DNA of 64,000 nt from Myxococcales bacterium. Lineage in GTDB: Bacteria > Myxococcota_A > Polyangia > Polyangiales > Polyangiaceae. Made by a program: the position numbers and the translations under genes. The stretch spans positions 248,001 through 312,000 of the forward strand of contig SECP01000001.1 of NCBI GenBank assembly GCA_004193285.1. The letters run 5' to 3'. Below are positions 47,983 through 57,478 of this stretch, piece after piece; within the stretch, counting starts at the first letter, position 1, and the number at the start of each line of letters is the position of its first letter. The notes under the pieces were generated by a model that had not been told where the DNA came from, searched no databases, and saw only the letters and a program-made list of their open reading frames with translations.

Positions 47983-48015
47983 ACGGCGGTCGCGCTCCGG
48001 CACGACCGCCGTTTT
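47983..48015 (+). terminator. Intrinsic terminator after the GH6 cellulase gene
   Basis: ACGGCGGTCG (47983-47992) and CGACCGCCGT (48003-48012) form a perfect 10-bp stem with a 10-nt loop, followed by TTTT. It starts 23 bp after the stop codon. The same stem may also help stop the convergent operon that ends at 48051, though without a T-run on that side. Confidence 0.9.
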
Positions 48016-48050
48016 CCATTTGGCTCGTGCGGGAGCCAGCGATGGGAGCG

Positions 48051-48872
48051 CTAGCGGGGTAGGGGAAGCTCGGGCTCGGCTTCCAGCACGCTGATGTTGT
48101 GAGACAGATTCGGCAGCTGGGGGTTGAGGCGCTCGGCGGTGCGGTAGCTGCCACGAGCCTCGGCGCGGCGGCCGAGCAGGTGCAACACCGCCCCCAAGCT
48201 CGCGTGCGCCTCCGCGAAATCCGGAAAGTGCCGCACCGCGCGCTCGTAAGCCGAGCTCGCCGCCTCGATGCGTCGCTCGCGCCGCTGCTGGTTGCCGACG
48301 TTGTACTCGATGACGCCGAGCGTCTCCTCGAGGCTCAACGGGCGTCCGTACTCGTGGCTCGTTCCTGCCGGCGCGGGGAAGCGGGTCCGGTACCACTCGT
48401 CTGGCATGACCTCGCCTCGCCGCAGAAGCTCGACGTTGGTGTGCGCGCCGCCGTGCTCCAGGCGAACGTAGAAGTGACCCGGCCTGAGCACGCCATGTGC
48501 CGTGACGCCCAACGCCTCCGTCATCGCCAAGTAGAGCGAGCTCAAGCCGACGCAGCCACCGCGCCGATCGCGGAGCACGCTGGGCAGCAGAGTGAAGCGT
48601 ACGTCCGTGTCGTCCACTTCCCGAACGAATCCGCGTCGCTCGAAGATCAGCTGCCGTAGCGCGACCGCGAGGGCCGGGCCCGGCATGTCCGCACTGGCGC
48701 GCAGCGGGGCAGCGAGTCGCTCGAGCTCACGCCAGTAGGAGCGCTCCGCCGCGGCCCCCAGCAGGGCGGCGGAGCGGGCGACCGCGAGCGCGGACTCGGA
48801 GAAGGGGCGGGGCGCAGGCGCCGCGCCGCAAGCGCAACTGCCCGCGCCGAGCAAGAACGCCCGCCGCTTCAT
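48051..48872 (-). CDS. Transglutaminase-like protein with TPR repeats, predicted exported
   Basis: A 273-residue protein starting MKRRAFLLGAGSCACG, a signal with a possible lipobox or twin-arginine-like KRRAF. Residues about 95-160 hold a transglutaminase-like (SirB1-type) core with the putative catalytic Cys in RGGCVGLSSLYLAM and His in RPGHFYVRL. The last 80 residues contain two TPR motifs (AASSAYERAVRHFPDFAEAH). The start is chosen for its ATGA overlap with the upstream gene. It is the last gene of the 12-gene polysaccharide operon. Confidence 0.8.
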   Translation of the reverse strand: MKRRAFLLGAGSCACGAAPAPRPFSESALAVARSAALLGAAAERSYWRELERLAAPLRASADMPGPALAVALRQLIFERRGFVREVDDTDVRFTLLPSVLRDRRGGCVGLSSLYLAMTEALGVTAHGVLRPGHFYVRLEHGGAHTNVELLRRGEVMPDEWYRTRFPAPAGTSHEYGRPLSLEETLGVIEYNVGNQQRRERRIEAASSAYERAVRHFPDFAEAHASLGAVLHLLGRRAEARGSYRTAERLNPQLPNLSHNISVLEAEPELPLPR

Positions 48873-50908
48873 GGTTTCTTCAGCGGCTCCCAATCCTCCC
48901 AGTAGTTGTACAAATCACGCGCGGTCATGAGCCAGATCACCAGCTTCTTGGCGGCCAGCGCCTCACGGCCGCGGCGCATCAGCTTCTGGCGAACGTTGGG
49001 GCCACCGCCGTAGCTCATCACCAGATCGAGCGGGTAGGAGACGCCCCGAGACACGTGCGCCGAGACGCCCGCGTGCTCGGCATCCGTCAGCTGGTACACG
49101 CCGCCGAAGCTGTCGCTGAGGAGCACGATGGGGCTGTCCGCGTCGTCGTCGTAAGGCTCGTGATTGGGACCAATGATCTGGTGGGCCAGCAGGGTTTCGG
49201 GCGAGTACTTCTTTTGCTCGGCTTCCGGGAGCCGGGACTGCAGGTCGCCGAAGCGCGTGAACTTCGTCTCCCGCTGAGTGAACGTCTGCTTTTGTCGCGC
49301 GAGCGCCGGATACCACGGGTATCTTTTGATGCGCTCACTCAGCCGCTCCGCGGCGATCCGTAGCCCTCGATCCGTCCAGTGGGTGTCTTGCCGCTGAAAC
49401 AGCAGCTGTTCGTCGCCACCGCCCTTGACTGCCTTGGCTTCCAGAAACCCGGGAAGCAGGTCCACCACCTCTACGCCGGCCTTGGAGAGGCTGAGCAAGA
49501 ACTTGCGAAAGTAGGGGTTGACGATCGCTTGGTCGAGCTCCTTGACGCCGAGCTTTTCCGGATAAACCTCGACCTTCGTCGGCACGGGGACGAACAGGAA
49601 ATCCACTCCTAGCTCTTCCAGCTCGCGCTTGAATTCGACGATGACGGGAAGAGGGTTCTTACCCCGACGCTGCTGCTCCAGATCGCCGCCCGTGACGTAC
49701 TCCAAGCTGTTTCGGTAAAAGAGGAAGCCGTCTTCCCCCGAGAGCGCCTTGACCTTGCGCGGCATGGCGCCCACCCGCTTCTTGATCGCTCCTCGGAAGC
49801 CGGCGAGCTGCGAGGACCACTCGGACCACGAGCCCTTGCCGTGGGTGCGGAGCTCTTGCTCCAGTTGCAGCCTCGCGCTCTTGGTTTCGGGGCTGGGCTC
49901 CGTCTTCGGCAACCGTAGCGTCGGCGCAGCTGCCTTGGCCGGACCCTCGGTGGTGCCCCGCTGGGCTCCGCCGACGAGGATGACATTGTAAGTCGGCTTG
50001 CCCAGCGGCTTGCCGCGGAGAACGACAGCGGGCGACTCGAACTCACGGCCTCCGAGCTCTTGCTTGATTTCTGGCTCGGTCTGCTCGTCGGGCCAACGAG
50101 GGCCGATGGGAATCAGATCGGTATTGAACGACGGGTACCAATAAGAAGAGAGCTGATTGGCCCAAGCCTTGATCTCGGCGGGGCCGAGCACCGGCAGGAC
50201 ATACTCCTTGCGGATCGCTTCGAGCAGCGCCGGGTTCGCCGCGCTAGAGGCGACGCGGCCGTAGAGCTCGGGGAAGCCGTCCCCATCCTGGTCTGGCAGG
50301 CCCGCCAAGGGCGTGAGCCAGGGCTGGATCTCGACTTTGGCCCAGAGCTCACCGGGGCCGGAAGCGGGAGTATGTAGAAACAGCTCGCTCATCAGCTGCC
50401 CGGCGGTGCCCGCGGGCAGCGAAAGTCCCCACTTCTCCTCGCGCACCGCCGAGGCAACGTCGGCCAACTCGGCCGCGCCTTCCACCTTTCGTCCTTGCAA
50501 GAACTCGGAGAGCGGCGCGAACGCGAGGGGCTGTCGCTGCTCCGCATCCGTGAGCGGCGTCTTGCCGATGTCGCTGGTGAGCGTCGCCTCCTCCAGCTTG
50601 CCGGCGAAAGGGTGCGCGGTCTTCGCCGCCTCCCCAGCCGGGAGCGGGGACTCGGGCGGAGGGTCCGCGATCATGAAGTTGGCGTGATAAGCCGCGTAAT
50701 CCAGCAAGGCGCGGGTGGGGCGCGCGACCTCTCGAACCCAGACCTGCGAACGGGTCCTCTCGTATTTGGGGCTCAGGGTACGCACCTCCGCGTGCTCGAT
50801 GGCGGCTGTCTTGGCCGCGTCACCCCAGGGGTACTTGGCGGAGGTGGTCTGGCACGCCAGGGCGAGCAGGCCCGCGGAGGCGAAGGCCCGAGCTTTACGA
50901 AGCCGCAT
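48869..50908 (-). CDS. AlgX/AlgJ-like SGNH-family polysaccharide O-acetylation lipoprotein
   Basis: A 679-residue lipoprotein (lipobox ALAC, Cys19). Residues about 385-610 resemble the SGNH acetyltransferase domain of AlgX/AlgJ: GEDGFLFYRNSLEYVTGG, KVEVYPEKL, the Asp-His pair in RQDTHWTD (D508, H510), and the serine in VLLSDSFGG. Residues 30-380 are an extra domain I do not recognise, with YWYPSFNTDLIPIGPRW. In alginate systems AlgX moves acetyl groups onto the polymer. It overlaps the glycosyltransferase gene by 14 bp. Confidence 0.82.
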   Translation of the reverse strand: MRLRKARAFASAGLLALACQTTSAKYPWGDAAKTAAIEHAEVRTLSPKYERTRSQVWVREVARPTRALLDYAAYHANFMIADPPPESPLPAGEAAKTAHPFAGKLEEATLTSDIGKTPLTDAEQRQPLAFAPLSEFLQGRKVEGAAELADVASAVREEKWGLSLPAGTAGQLMSELFLHTPASGPGELWAKVEIQPWLTPLAGLPDQDGDGFPELYGRVASSAANPALLEAIRKEYVLPVLGPAEIKAWANQLSSYWYPSFNTDLIPIGPRWPDEQTEPEIKQELGGREFESPAVVLRGKPLGKPTYNVILVGGAQRGTTEGPAKAAAPTLRLPKTEPSPETKSARLQLEQELRTHGKGSWSEWSSQLAGFRGAIKKRVGAMPRKVKALSGEDGFLFYRNSLEYVTGGDLEQQRRGKNPLPVIVEFKRELEELGVDFLFVPVPTKVEVYPEKLGVKELDQAIVNPYFRKFLLSLSKAGVEVVDLLPGFLEAKAVKGGGDEQLLFQRQDTHWTDRGLRIAAERLSERIKRYPWYPALARQKQTFTQRETKFTRFGDLQSRLPEAEQKKYSPETLLAHQIIGPNHEPYDDDADSPIVLLSDSFGGVYQLTDAEHAGVSAHVSRGVSYPLDLVMSYGGGPNVRQKLMRRGREALAAKKLVIWLMTARDLYNYWEDWEPLKKP

Positions 50909-51614
50909 AGTTCCCCCGGCGGTAGTTCCACATCACCCGGAGGGCGCGCAGCCCATACGTGAGCGGATTCAGATGGGAGACCTCGTCTCCGTAGTGAGTG
51001 CGGATCGGCTCCTCGCCGACCGAAAGCCCCCGCGCACGCGCTGACGCGATGACCTCCAGATCAAAATCGAAGCTGTCCGAAAGGCTCCGAAACGGGAGGC
51101 CCAGCGCGGCAGAGCCGTACACCAGGTAGCCGCTGTGGTAGTCGCTCATGCCAAGCTCGAGAGTGTGGTTTTCGACGCGATTGAGCAGCGCATTCGCGAC
51201 GTATTTGTAGAGAGGCATGCCGCCGGCGAGGGCGGTGCCGGAGGCGATGCGGGAGCCTTGTAGCAAGTCCAAACCGCGCCGCGCGCGCGCGCGGCATAGT
51301 GCCGGCAGCTCCTCCGGGCTGTACTGGCCGTCCGCGTGGATGCAGGCGACGGCCGAGGGAGACTCGGCGCGCGCCGCCTCCAGCCCGTCCTTCATGGCCG
51401 CGCCGTAGCCGCCGTTGCTCTGTCTTTGGATGAGGGTCAGCGGCGCCCGGTCGAAACCTGAAGCGCGAACCCGCTGGGCGGTGTCGTCCACGCTGCCATC
51501 GTCCACCACGATCACTCGCGAAAGCTCGCAGCCCACGACGCCCGCGAGGCGCTGCAGGACGCCCTCCACGTGGGCGCCGGCGTTGTAAGCCGGTATGACG
51601 ACGACCAGGCTCAT
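50895..51614 (-). CDS. Family 2 glycosyltransferase (DPM1-like)
   Basis: A 239-residue GT-A fold enzyme: LVVVIPAYNAGAHVEGVL, the VVDDGSVDDT loop, and the DXD-like HADGQYSP. Its size and NGGYGAAMKDGLEAA segment resemble dolichyl/polyprenyl-phosphate sugar transferases, but without the C-terminal membrane helices of some. It overlaps the SDR gene (ATGA). Confidence 0.9.
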   Translation of the reverse strand: MSLVVVIPAYNAGAHVEGVLQRLAGVVGCELSRVIVVDDGSVDDTAQRVRASGFDRAPLTLIQRQSNGGYGAAMKDGLEAARAESPSAVACIHADGQYSPEELPALCRARARRGLDLLQGSRIASGTALAGGMPLYKYVANALLNRVENHTLELGMSDYHSGYLVYGSAALGLPFRSLSDSFDFDLEVIASARARGLSVGEEPIRTHYGDEVSHLNPLTYGLRALRVMWNYRRGNYAAS

Positions 51615-52693
51615 GCAACCCTTTCCGGCTCGCGCTCGAAGCGCGACGTTCGGCTTGCCACGCGGCCCGCATAGCGCTCCAGGTAGTCGCCGAGGATAGC
51701 GGGTAGCATCTCGCTGAGGCTCACGCGCGGCTCCCAGCCCAAGAGGCTCCGGGCCTTGCCAATGTCCGGCACTCGTTGCTCGGTGTCGTCGTAGCCTTCG
51801 CCATAGAATTCGTCCGCGGTGACGTGCTCGAACCGAGCGGCGCGCGCGAGCGGCGCGAGGGCGCTGAATTCGCGGGCTAGCAGCCGCGCGAGGTCCGCGA
51901 TGCTCACTTCGTTCGCGGGGTTACCCAGGTTGACGATCTGGCCCCGACACGGCCCGCGCCGCTCGACCATCCGGCACACTGCCTCGACCATGTCCGCTAC
52001 GTCCATGAACGCGCGACGTTGCCGACCTCCACCGACGAGGCTCAGCGGCTCGCCGCGCAGCAGCTGGTCGATGAAGCAGGCGAGCACCCGCGGGATGCCG
52101 TCACCATCCACGCCCGGGAGGTAGTCCATGCGCGGCCCGATCGTGTTGAACGGCCGCACGATCGAAAACTCCAGACCATGGTGCTTGCCTTGGGCCCAGA
52201 TGACCCGCTCCATCAGCTGCTTGGCGCAAGCGTACGTCCAGCGCTCGCGATGCACGGGGCCGAAGAGGGAGCACGAGTCGTCCTCGGTCATCTCCGCTGC
52301 CGGCTCGCCTGCGGCATTCATCGCGCGCCGGCCGTAGACCTCCGCCGTAGAAAAGTGAATGAGCCGCACGCGGCGCTCGGTGCAGAGTTTCACGAGCGGC
52401 AGCAGGTGAGTGAAGCTCGCGTCGATCACCTCGAGGGGAAAGGTGGAATACAGGGACGGGTTACACAGCGCCGTGAGCGAGATCACGAGGCTGGCGCGCC
52501 GAGTGACCTCTTCTACGACGCCCGCGTCCTCCACCCGGGCGCAGCGGCGATGGATGCGCGGGTCCTTGGAGACGAGCTTCTCGAAGGTCACGTCCACCGC
52601 GTCCACCTCGCAGCCGAACCGCTCCGCGAGCGCCGGCGCCAAATGCGAGCCGATGAAGCCGCCCGCCCCGAGCACGGCGATGCGAGCGGTCAC
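51611..52693 (-). CDS. NAD-dependent epimerase/dehydratase (ArnA C-terminal/UDP-glucuronate decarboxylase-like)
   Basis: An extended SDR of 360 residues. It has IAVLGAGGFIGSHL (Rossmann loop), STAEVYGRRAM, the catalytic YxxxK as YACAK, and the RERWTYACAKQLMER, RPFNTIGPRMDYLPG and VGGGRQRRAFMDVADM segments typical of ArnA-type UDP-glucuronate 4-oxidase/decarboxylase. Likely makes a UDP-4-keto-pentose or UDP-xylose for the polymer. It is coupled to both neighbours by ATGA overlaps. Confidence 0.85.
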   Translation of the reverse strand: MTARIAVLGAGGFIGSHLAPALAERFGCEVDAVDVTFEKLVSKDPRIHRRCARVEDAGVVEEVTRRASLVISLTALCNPSLYSTFPLEVIDASFTHLLPLVKLCTERRVRLIHFSTAEVYGRRAMNAAGEPAAEMTEDDSCSLFGPVHRERWTYACAKQLMERVIWAQGKHHGLEFSIVRPFNTIGPRMDYLPGVDGDGIPRVLACFIDQLLRGEPLSLVGGGRQRRAFMDVADMVEAVCRMVERRGPCRGQIVNLGNPANEVSIADLARLLAREFSALAPLARAARFEHVTADEFYGEGYDDTEQRVPDIGKARSLLGWEPRVSLSEMLPAILGDYLERYAGRVASRTSRFEREPERVA

Positions 52694-53715
52694 GGCTTTT
52701 CAGCCCCGCCGCCCAAGAAGATGTCCGGCCAGCGATCATTGGCAGAGTTGAAGGTCAGGCGCGCCGCCTTCTCCGGGGGGGAGCCTACCTCCCACAGGTA
52801 AATCTCGTAGTCCGCGGTGTCGTGATCGTGTCCGCGCTGGGTGATGCCCCAAACCAGCCATTTGCCGTCGCTCGACAGCTCGGGGAAGTATTCGTGGGAG
52901 CGCCGACCTGGCAGGTCGATGAACACCGAGTCGTCCACCGAGCTCTCCTTCGGGGCCTTGCCACCTTCGATCGGCATCCGAAGGACGCGGCTGCCTCCGT
53001 TCCCGGTGGGGTGCACCCAGTAGATGGCCGAGTGATCGGGGGTCCAGTTCACTTGGCAGCCGAGCCCCGTCTGGTTCCAAGCTTTCTTGGCGATGTCCCA
53101 AATTCCGGTCTCTCGCTTCGAGCCACGCAGCGTGATCGCGAGGTACTTGCCGTCGCTCGAGAGCTCCGGCTGCTGCAATAGCGCGCCGTCCAGCTCCGAC
53201 ACTCCCTGGCTATCCATCACCTGCGTCTCTTCCCCACCGAGCGTGCTGCGATAGATTTTGGTGCCGCGCACGTAGAGGATCTCGTTTTGCGAGATCCAAC
53301 TGCCCCAGCTCGCGTCGGTGACTACCTTCGTGGGGCTCGAGCCGTCCGTCGCCACCGTGTAGAGGTCCCACTTGTCACTGGCGTTGGCGTCGCGCTCGCT
53401 CACCCAGCCCTTCTTGCTGCGCGTGAACAAGATCTTGGCGCCGTCCGGGGAAAATCGAGGAAACCAGTCGACCTCGTCGCCCTGGGTGATCTGCTTCACG
53501 TCCGACCCATCCGTCCTCATCGTAAACAGGTCGTGATTGGCGACGCGCGAGCTGGACCAGACGATGAGGCCATCCGCTTTGCCGCCGACTTCCTTCATCA
53601 GAGCGGCATCTTCAGCCGGCGGAGTGTCGTCCGCGCCCTTGGGCGGCGCGCCGCCGACCGACGAGCAGCCGAGCGCGGCCGCGAAGACGAGAGTGGATAT
53701 CCGACTAGCACTCAT
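52690..53715 (-). CDS. TolB-like beta-propeller lipoprotein
   Basis: A 341-residue lipoprotein (MSASRISTLVFAAALGCSS, lipobox Cys17). The mature part has WD40-like (TolB/DPP) repeats: DLFTMRTDGSDVKQITQ, FPRFSPDGAKILFTR, WDLYTVATDGS, FPELSSDGKWLVWG. Such propellers bind proteins or sugars outside the cytoplasmic membrane. The start ATG at 53715 has AAGGGA upstream. It lies 14 bp after the preceding SDR gene and overlaps the next. Confidence 0.88.
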   Translation of the reverse strand: MSASRISTLVFAAALGCSSVGGAPPKGADDTPPAEDAALMKEVGGKADGLIVWSSSRVANHDLFTMRTDGSDVKQITQGDEVDWFPRFSPDGAKILFTRSKKGWVSERDANASDKWDLYTVATDGSSPTKVVTDASWGSWISQNEILYVRGTKIYRSTLGGEETQVMDSQGVSELDGALLQQPELSSDGKYLAITLRGSKRETGIWDIAKKAWNQTGLGCQVNWTPDHSAIYWVHPTGNGGSRVLRMPIEGGKAPKESSVDDSVFIDLPGRRSHEYFPELSSDGKWLVWGITQRGHDHDTADYEIYLWEVGSPPEKAARLTFNSANDRWPDIFLGGGAEKP

Positions 53716-53729
53716 TTCGCATTCCCTTT

Positions 53730-54692
53730 CTAAACATGGCGAGGGCCCCAACTGGTGGGGCCTTGCCTCGCACTGCTGCGCTCCCGCTCGAGCGGAAAGC
53801 AGCGCTGAAAACCTTCGTGAACTCCGAGCGGCCGGTAGCCGAGGTCGCGCATCGCTTCCGTCGGGTCCAGATCCGCGTCGTTGACGATGCCGGCGATGGC
53901 GCTGCTGGTGAGCGGGGGACGCGCCAGCACGAGCTTCATCAGGAAAGCCACGGCGCGGCACACCGGCACCGGAACCGGCACGAGCAGCCGTGGTCGATCG
54001 AGGTGCTCGAGCAGCAGAGCGGCCAAGTCCCGCATGCAGATCGCCTCCGCGCCGCTGAAATTGTAGGTCTTGCCCCACGTTCTTTCGTCGCCCACGAGGC
54101 GCGTGAGGCCGTCCACGACGTCCTCGGACCAGACCGGGCGCTTCAGCGCTTGCCCCGAGCCGATGAAAGGCACGACGGGAAAGCGGCGCAAGTAGTCCGC
54201 GAACATCATCAGCTCTTGCCCGCCGCCGGCCTCGTACACGAGCGTGGGCCGGACGATGGTGTGCGCCAGCTGAGGAGCCGCCTGCACGATGCGCTCCGCG
54301 GCGAGCTTGGATTCGGCGTACGCGGTTCGCCGTGGGTAGGTGACGGACGCGGACGAGACATAGATGAAGTGCCGAACGCCCGCCGCGACGGCTTGCTCCA
54401 CCAGGTTGGCGGTCCCGCGCCGATTGATGCGCTCGAAGAGGCTTGCGTCGTGAGCGATGATCACCGCGGCCAGGTGGTAAACGGTGTCGATTCCCTCGCA
54501 GAGCCCTCGGAGAGTCGTCGCGTCGCTCACGTCTCCTTCGCGAACTTCGCAACCGAGCGGATCGAGCCGCGCGCGCAGGCGGTCGCCAGGGAGCACCAAG
54601 GCGCGCACCTCATGGCCGGCTCGGCAGAGCCTCGACACCAAGCGGGAGCCCATCACCCCGGCCGCGCCCGTAACGAGGATGCGCTGCTTCAT
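53730..54692 (-). CDS. NAD(P)-dependent epimerase/reductase (extended SDR)
   Basis: A 320-residue protein: ILVTGAAGVMGSRLVSRL (Rossmann GxxGxxG), VYHLAAVIIAHD, FIYVSSASVTYPRRTAYAESK with YxxxK, and TIVRPTLVYEAGGG. Likely a nucleotide-sugar or sterol-type epimerase; substrate unresolved. Its start overlaps the O-acetyltransferase partner gene as ATGA. Confidence 0.88.
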   Translation of the reverse strand: MKQRILVTGAAGVMGSRLVSRLCRAGHEVRALVLPGDRLRARLDPLGCEVREGDVSDATTLRGLCEGIDTVYHLAAVIIAHDASLFERINRRGTANLVEQAVAAGVRHFIYVSSASVTYPRRTAYAESKLAAERIVQAAPQLAHTIVRPTLVYEAGGGQELMMFADYLRRFPVVPFIGSGQALKRPVWSEDVVDGLTRLVGDERTWGKTYNFSGAEAICMRDLAALLLEHLDRPRLLVPVPVPVCRAVAFLMKLVLARPPLTSSAIAGIVNDADLDPTEAMRDLGYRPLGVHEGFQRCFPLERERSSARQGPTSWGPRHV

Positions 54693-55984
54693 GGCGACCC
54701 CGCGCGGTTACCGACCGTGTAGTTCAGCACCTTCCAATCGCCGACGGAGAGCTCGCGGGAGGCAAATTCCCAGATGACGACCCGCTTGCCCGCGAGCCGA
54801 TCCTCGCCCGCCGCCAGCTCCCGCGCGAGCGCCTGGCGCGTCGCGAACGCGCCGGAATCATTTTGCGCGATCACGTCCAAGGGACGACCCAGGGCCAGCG
54901 CGAGGTGAGGACCCAGCCCGGCGGCGACGCCCCACCCCATTCCCTCCAGCGAAAAGATGTTCGTGAAGCTGTCGCCGAGCAGCAAGACGTCCCCCTGCGA
55001 ATCGGGCTCCCATGGGACGCCGGCTTCGCCCTGAACCTGCTCGACCGACACCGACTGCGGCCGGTACAGGAGCTGCTCATCCGGCAGCTTGAGCATGTCC
55101 ACCAAGTCACCGACCCGCGACGCGGGCTGCGGCACTACCTGAAGCGTCGGCGCCGGGACCGGCGGCAGCGTGGCGACGGCCTGAACGTAGCGTGCGAGCG
55201 CCCGCGCCTGGCGCCGCATGAAGCTGGGCGTCCAATGCGTATCTTGAGTCAGAAAGAGCGACTCGCTCGGGGGCGCGCCGAGCTCTTGACGCATGTCGAA
55301 GACCGCGACCCCCTGCTGCCGTAGCTCCGCGAGCAGCGCGTCGTAATCGGCGTTCTGCGGCCAACCTCGGACGGTGCGGCCATGCAAGTGCTGCGCGGCC
55401 AGCGCTACTTTGTCCAGCACCGGCACCAGAACGAGGCGCGCTCCCCGGCGCTCGAGCGCCCGATGAAAGCCGAGGATTGCCGGGCGCGGATCGGCCGCGA
55501 GCGGCTCTTCACCCGCGTCCAGCGCGTCTTTTCGGCGGGAGGCGTGAACGTTCGCGTCCAGCACTCCCGGGCCGCCTACGTGGAGCACTCCCGGCTTGTA
55601 GTAGAGCCAGCCATCTCGGCCGATCACGGCCAGCTTGTTGCCGACGCCACCTCGCCGCGTGAGCTCCAGCTGTAGCCGCGGCTGAACGTAGAGCTTGGCG
55701 TACGACGATTGCTCCACGTCCTTCTCCACCTGGCGCAAGTGCTCGGCAGTCGGGCGCTTTCGAAACAGCTCCACGAGCGGCGACTCTTCTTCCTCGCGGT
55801 GCTCGAGGTAGGCCTGCGACAGGGGAACGGCGGTGATGGCGAGCAAAAAGGTCGTGACCAAGAGCCACGCCGTGCGCCGCTCGATGTCCGTCTTGATGAG
55901 CCCGCGGCGCAGCTGTTCGTCGTGCGAGATGTCGGTCGGACCGCCCGGCACTACCCGACTGGAGGCTTCCAAAGTGCTCTGCAT
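54689..55984 (-). CDS. AlgJ/AlgX-like SGNH acetyltransferase with N-terminal membrane anchor
   Basis: A 431-residue protein with a single hydrophobic segment (residues about 39-58, WLLVTTFLLAITAVPL) after a cytoplasmic N-terminus, so it is a membrane-anchored periplasmic enzyme. The SGNH core has GRDGWLYYKPGVLHV, the Asp-His pair in TQDTHWTP (D248, H250), and the serine in LLLGDSFTN. It follows the MBOAT gene by 6 bp, reproducing the AlgI-AlgJ pair in which the MBOAT exports the acetyl group and the SGNH protein passes it on. Confidence 0.9.
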   Translation of the reverse strand: MQSTLEASSRVVPGGPTDISHDEQLRRGLIKTDIERRTAWLLVTTFLLAITAVPLSQAYLEHREEEESPLVELFRKRPTAEHLRQVEKDVEQSSYAKLYVQPRLQLELTRRGGVGNKLAVIGRDGWLYYKPGVLHVGGPGVLDANVHASRRKDALDAGEEPLAADPRPAILGFHRALERRGARLVLVPVLDKVALAAQHLHGRTVRGWPQNADYDALLAELRQQGVAVFDMRQELGAPPSESLFLTQDTHWTPSFMRRQARALARYVQAVATLPPVPAPTLQVVPQPASRVGDLVDMLKLPDEQLLYRPQSVSVEQVQGEAGVPWEPDSQGDVLLLGDSFTNIFSLEGMGWGVAAGLGPHLALALGRPLDVIAQNDSGAFATRQALARELAAGEDRLAGKRVVIWEFASRELSVGDWKVLNYTVGNRAGSP

Positions 55985-55990
55985 GTCTGC

Positions 55991-57448
55991 TCAGAACTGG
56001 AAGTAGAGGAAGGGGTTGGTGGTCTGCGTCCACATCAGCAAGGTGGCGAGCCCGAGTGTCACCAGCGCGTAGGCGGCGCGGGGCATCGATAGTCGATTGG
56101 TGAACTCCCACGTGTTGGGCATCCCCCACACCACGACCGCGCACAGCGCCAGAACCGCTCCGTAGTAGGGGGAGTACATCGCCCCCGCGACCACGTCCGA
56201 CGCGGGGGAAACCGGGGAAAGCCCGAACAACGAGGCGAAATAGGTGGTCGCCTGCCCGAGGGTTTTAGCGCGGAAAAACACCCACGACAGGCACACGATG
56301 ATGAACGTGCTCGCGACCTGCAAAGCCGGCGGCAGACGCTTCAGCGGGTGCCGCGGGCCGAGCTTGCGCTCCAGGGCCAGCATCGTCCCGTGGATGCCGC
56401 CCCAGATGATGAAGTTCCAGCTCGCGCCGTGCCACAAGCCGCCGAGCAGCATCACCACCATCAAGTTGACGTAGGTGCGTCGGGAGCCTTTGCGGTTGCC
56501 GCCGAGCGGAACGTACAGGTAGTCGCGGAGCCAAGTCGAGAGGCTGATGTGCCAGCGACGCCAGAACTCGGTGATGCCGTGCGACTTGTAGGGTGAGTCG
56601 AAATTCTGGATCAGCACGAAGCCGAGCATCAACGCCAGGCCGATGGCCATGTCCGAGTAGCCAGAGAAGTCGAAGTAGATTTGGAACGCGTAAGCGACGA
56701 CGCCGACCCACGCGTCGTAAAAATGCTGCGCGCCGCCGCTGAACGCGGTGTCCGCCAAGTGTCCCATCGGGTTGGCGAGCAAGATCTTCTTGCCCATACC
56801 GAAGCCGAAGAAGGCCACGCCGCGCGCGAACTTCTCCACGGTGTGCTGGCGCACCCGCATCTGCTCCTCCAGCGCGGCGTAACGGATGATGGGGCCCGCC
56901 ACCAAATCCGGGAAAAACGCCTCGAAACACATGTAATCGGTGAAGCGACGCATGGGGCGCGCCTCGCCCCGGTACACGTCGATGGCGTAGCTCATCGCTT
57001 TGAACGTGTAGAACGAGATGCCGACCGGGAGCACCAAGTGCAAGACTGGTACGACGCGTTCGCCGAGGCCCAGCATCGAGCCGAGGGCGTTGACGTTCTC
57101 CGCGACGAAGCCCGTGTACTTGAACACCGCGAGCAAGCCGAGGTTCATGACGATTGACGTCGTGAGCACCGCCTTCATCGCGGTGGTGCGCTCCACCTGG
57201 GGTCCGATCACGGGCGGAAGGCCGCCCACGTCGGGCAAGCCCGACAAACGAACCAGAGCCAGACCACAGAAGTAGTCCACGCTCGAGCCGAAAAACATGA
57301 TCACGGCCCACCAGGGGTTGGCCCAACCGTAAAACACGTAGCTGGCGAGCGCGATCAGCGCGGTGCGCCCACGAAACGGCAGCGCGTAGTACGCGAGCAG
57401 CACGAGCGGCAAAAAATAGAACAGGAAGATGTGACTGGAGAAGACCAT
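55991..57448 (-). CDS. MBOAT family O-acyltransferase (AlgI/PatA-like)
   Basis: A 485-residue polytopic membrane protein with about ten or more hydrophobic segments. The MBOAT signatures are present: PVGISFYTFKAMSYAIDVYRG, FFPDLVAGPIIRY, FWRRWHISLSTWLRDYLYVPLGG (His300), and the catalytic His340 in LLGGLWHGASWNF. It probably moves acetyl groups from acetyl-CoA across the inner membrane for modification of exported polysaccharide. Length matches AlgI. Confidence 0.95.
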   Translation of the reverse strand: MVFSSHIFLFYFLPLVLLAYYALPFRGRTALIALASYVFYGWANPWWAVIMFFGSSVDYFCGLALVRLSGLPDVGGLPPVIGPQVERTTAMKAVLTTSIVMNLGLLAVFKYTGFVAENVNALGSMLGLGERVVPVLHLVLPVGISFYTFKAMSYAIDVYRGEARPMRRFTDYMCFEAFFPDLVAGPIIRYAALEEQMRVRQHTVEKFARGVAFFGFGMGKKILLANPMGHLADTAFSGGAQHFYDAWVGVVAYAFQIYFDFSGYSDMAIGLALMLGFVLIQNFDSPYKSHGITEFWRRWHISLSTWLRDYLYVPLGGNRKGSRRTYVNLMVVMLLGGLWHGASWNFIIWGGIHGTMLALERKLGPRHPLKRLPPALQVASTFIIVCLSWVFFRAKTLGQATTYFASLFGLSPVSPASDVVAGAMYSPYYGAVLALCAVVVWGMPNTWEFTNRLSMPRAAYALVTLGLATLLMWTQTTNPFLYFQF

Positions 57449-57478
57449 GCTGGCGCTACCGGTCCTGGCCCGACCGAG

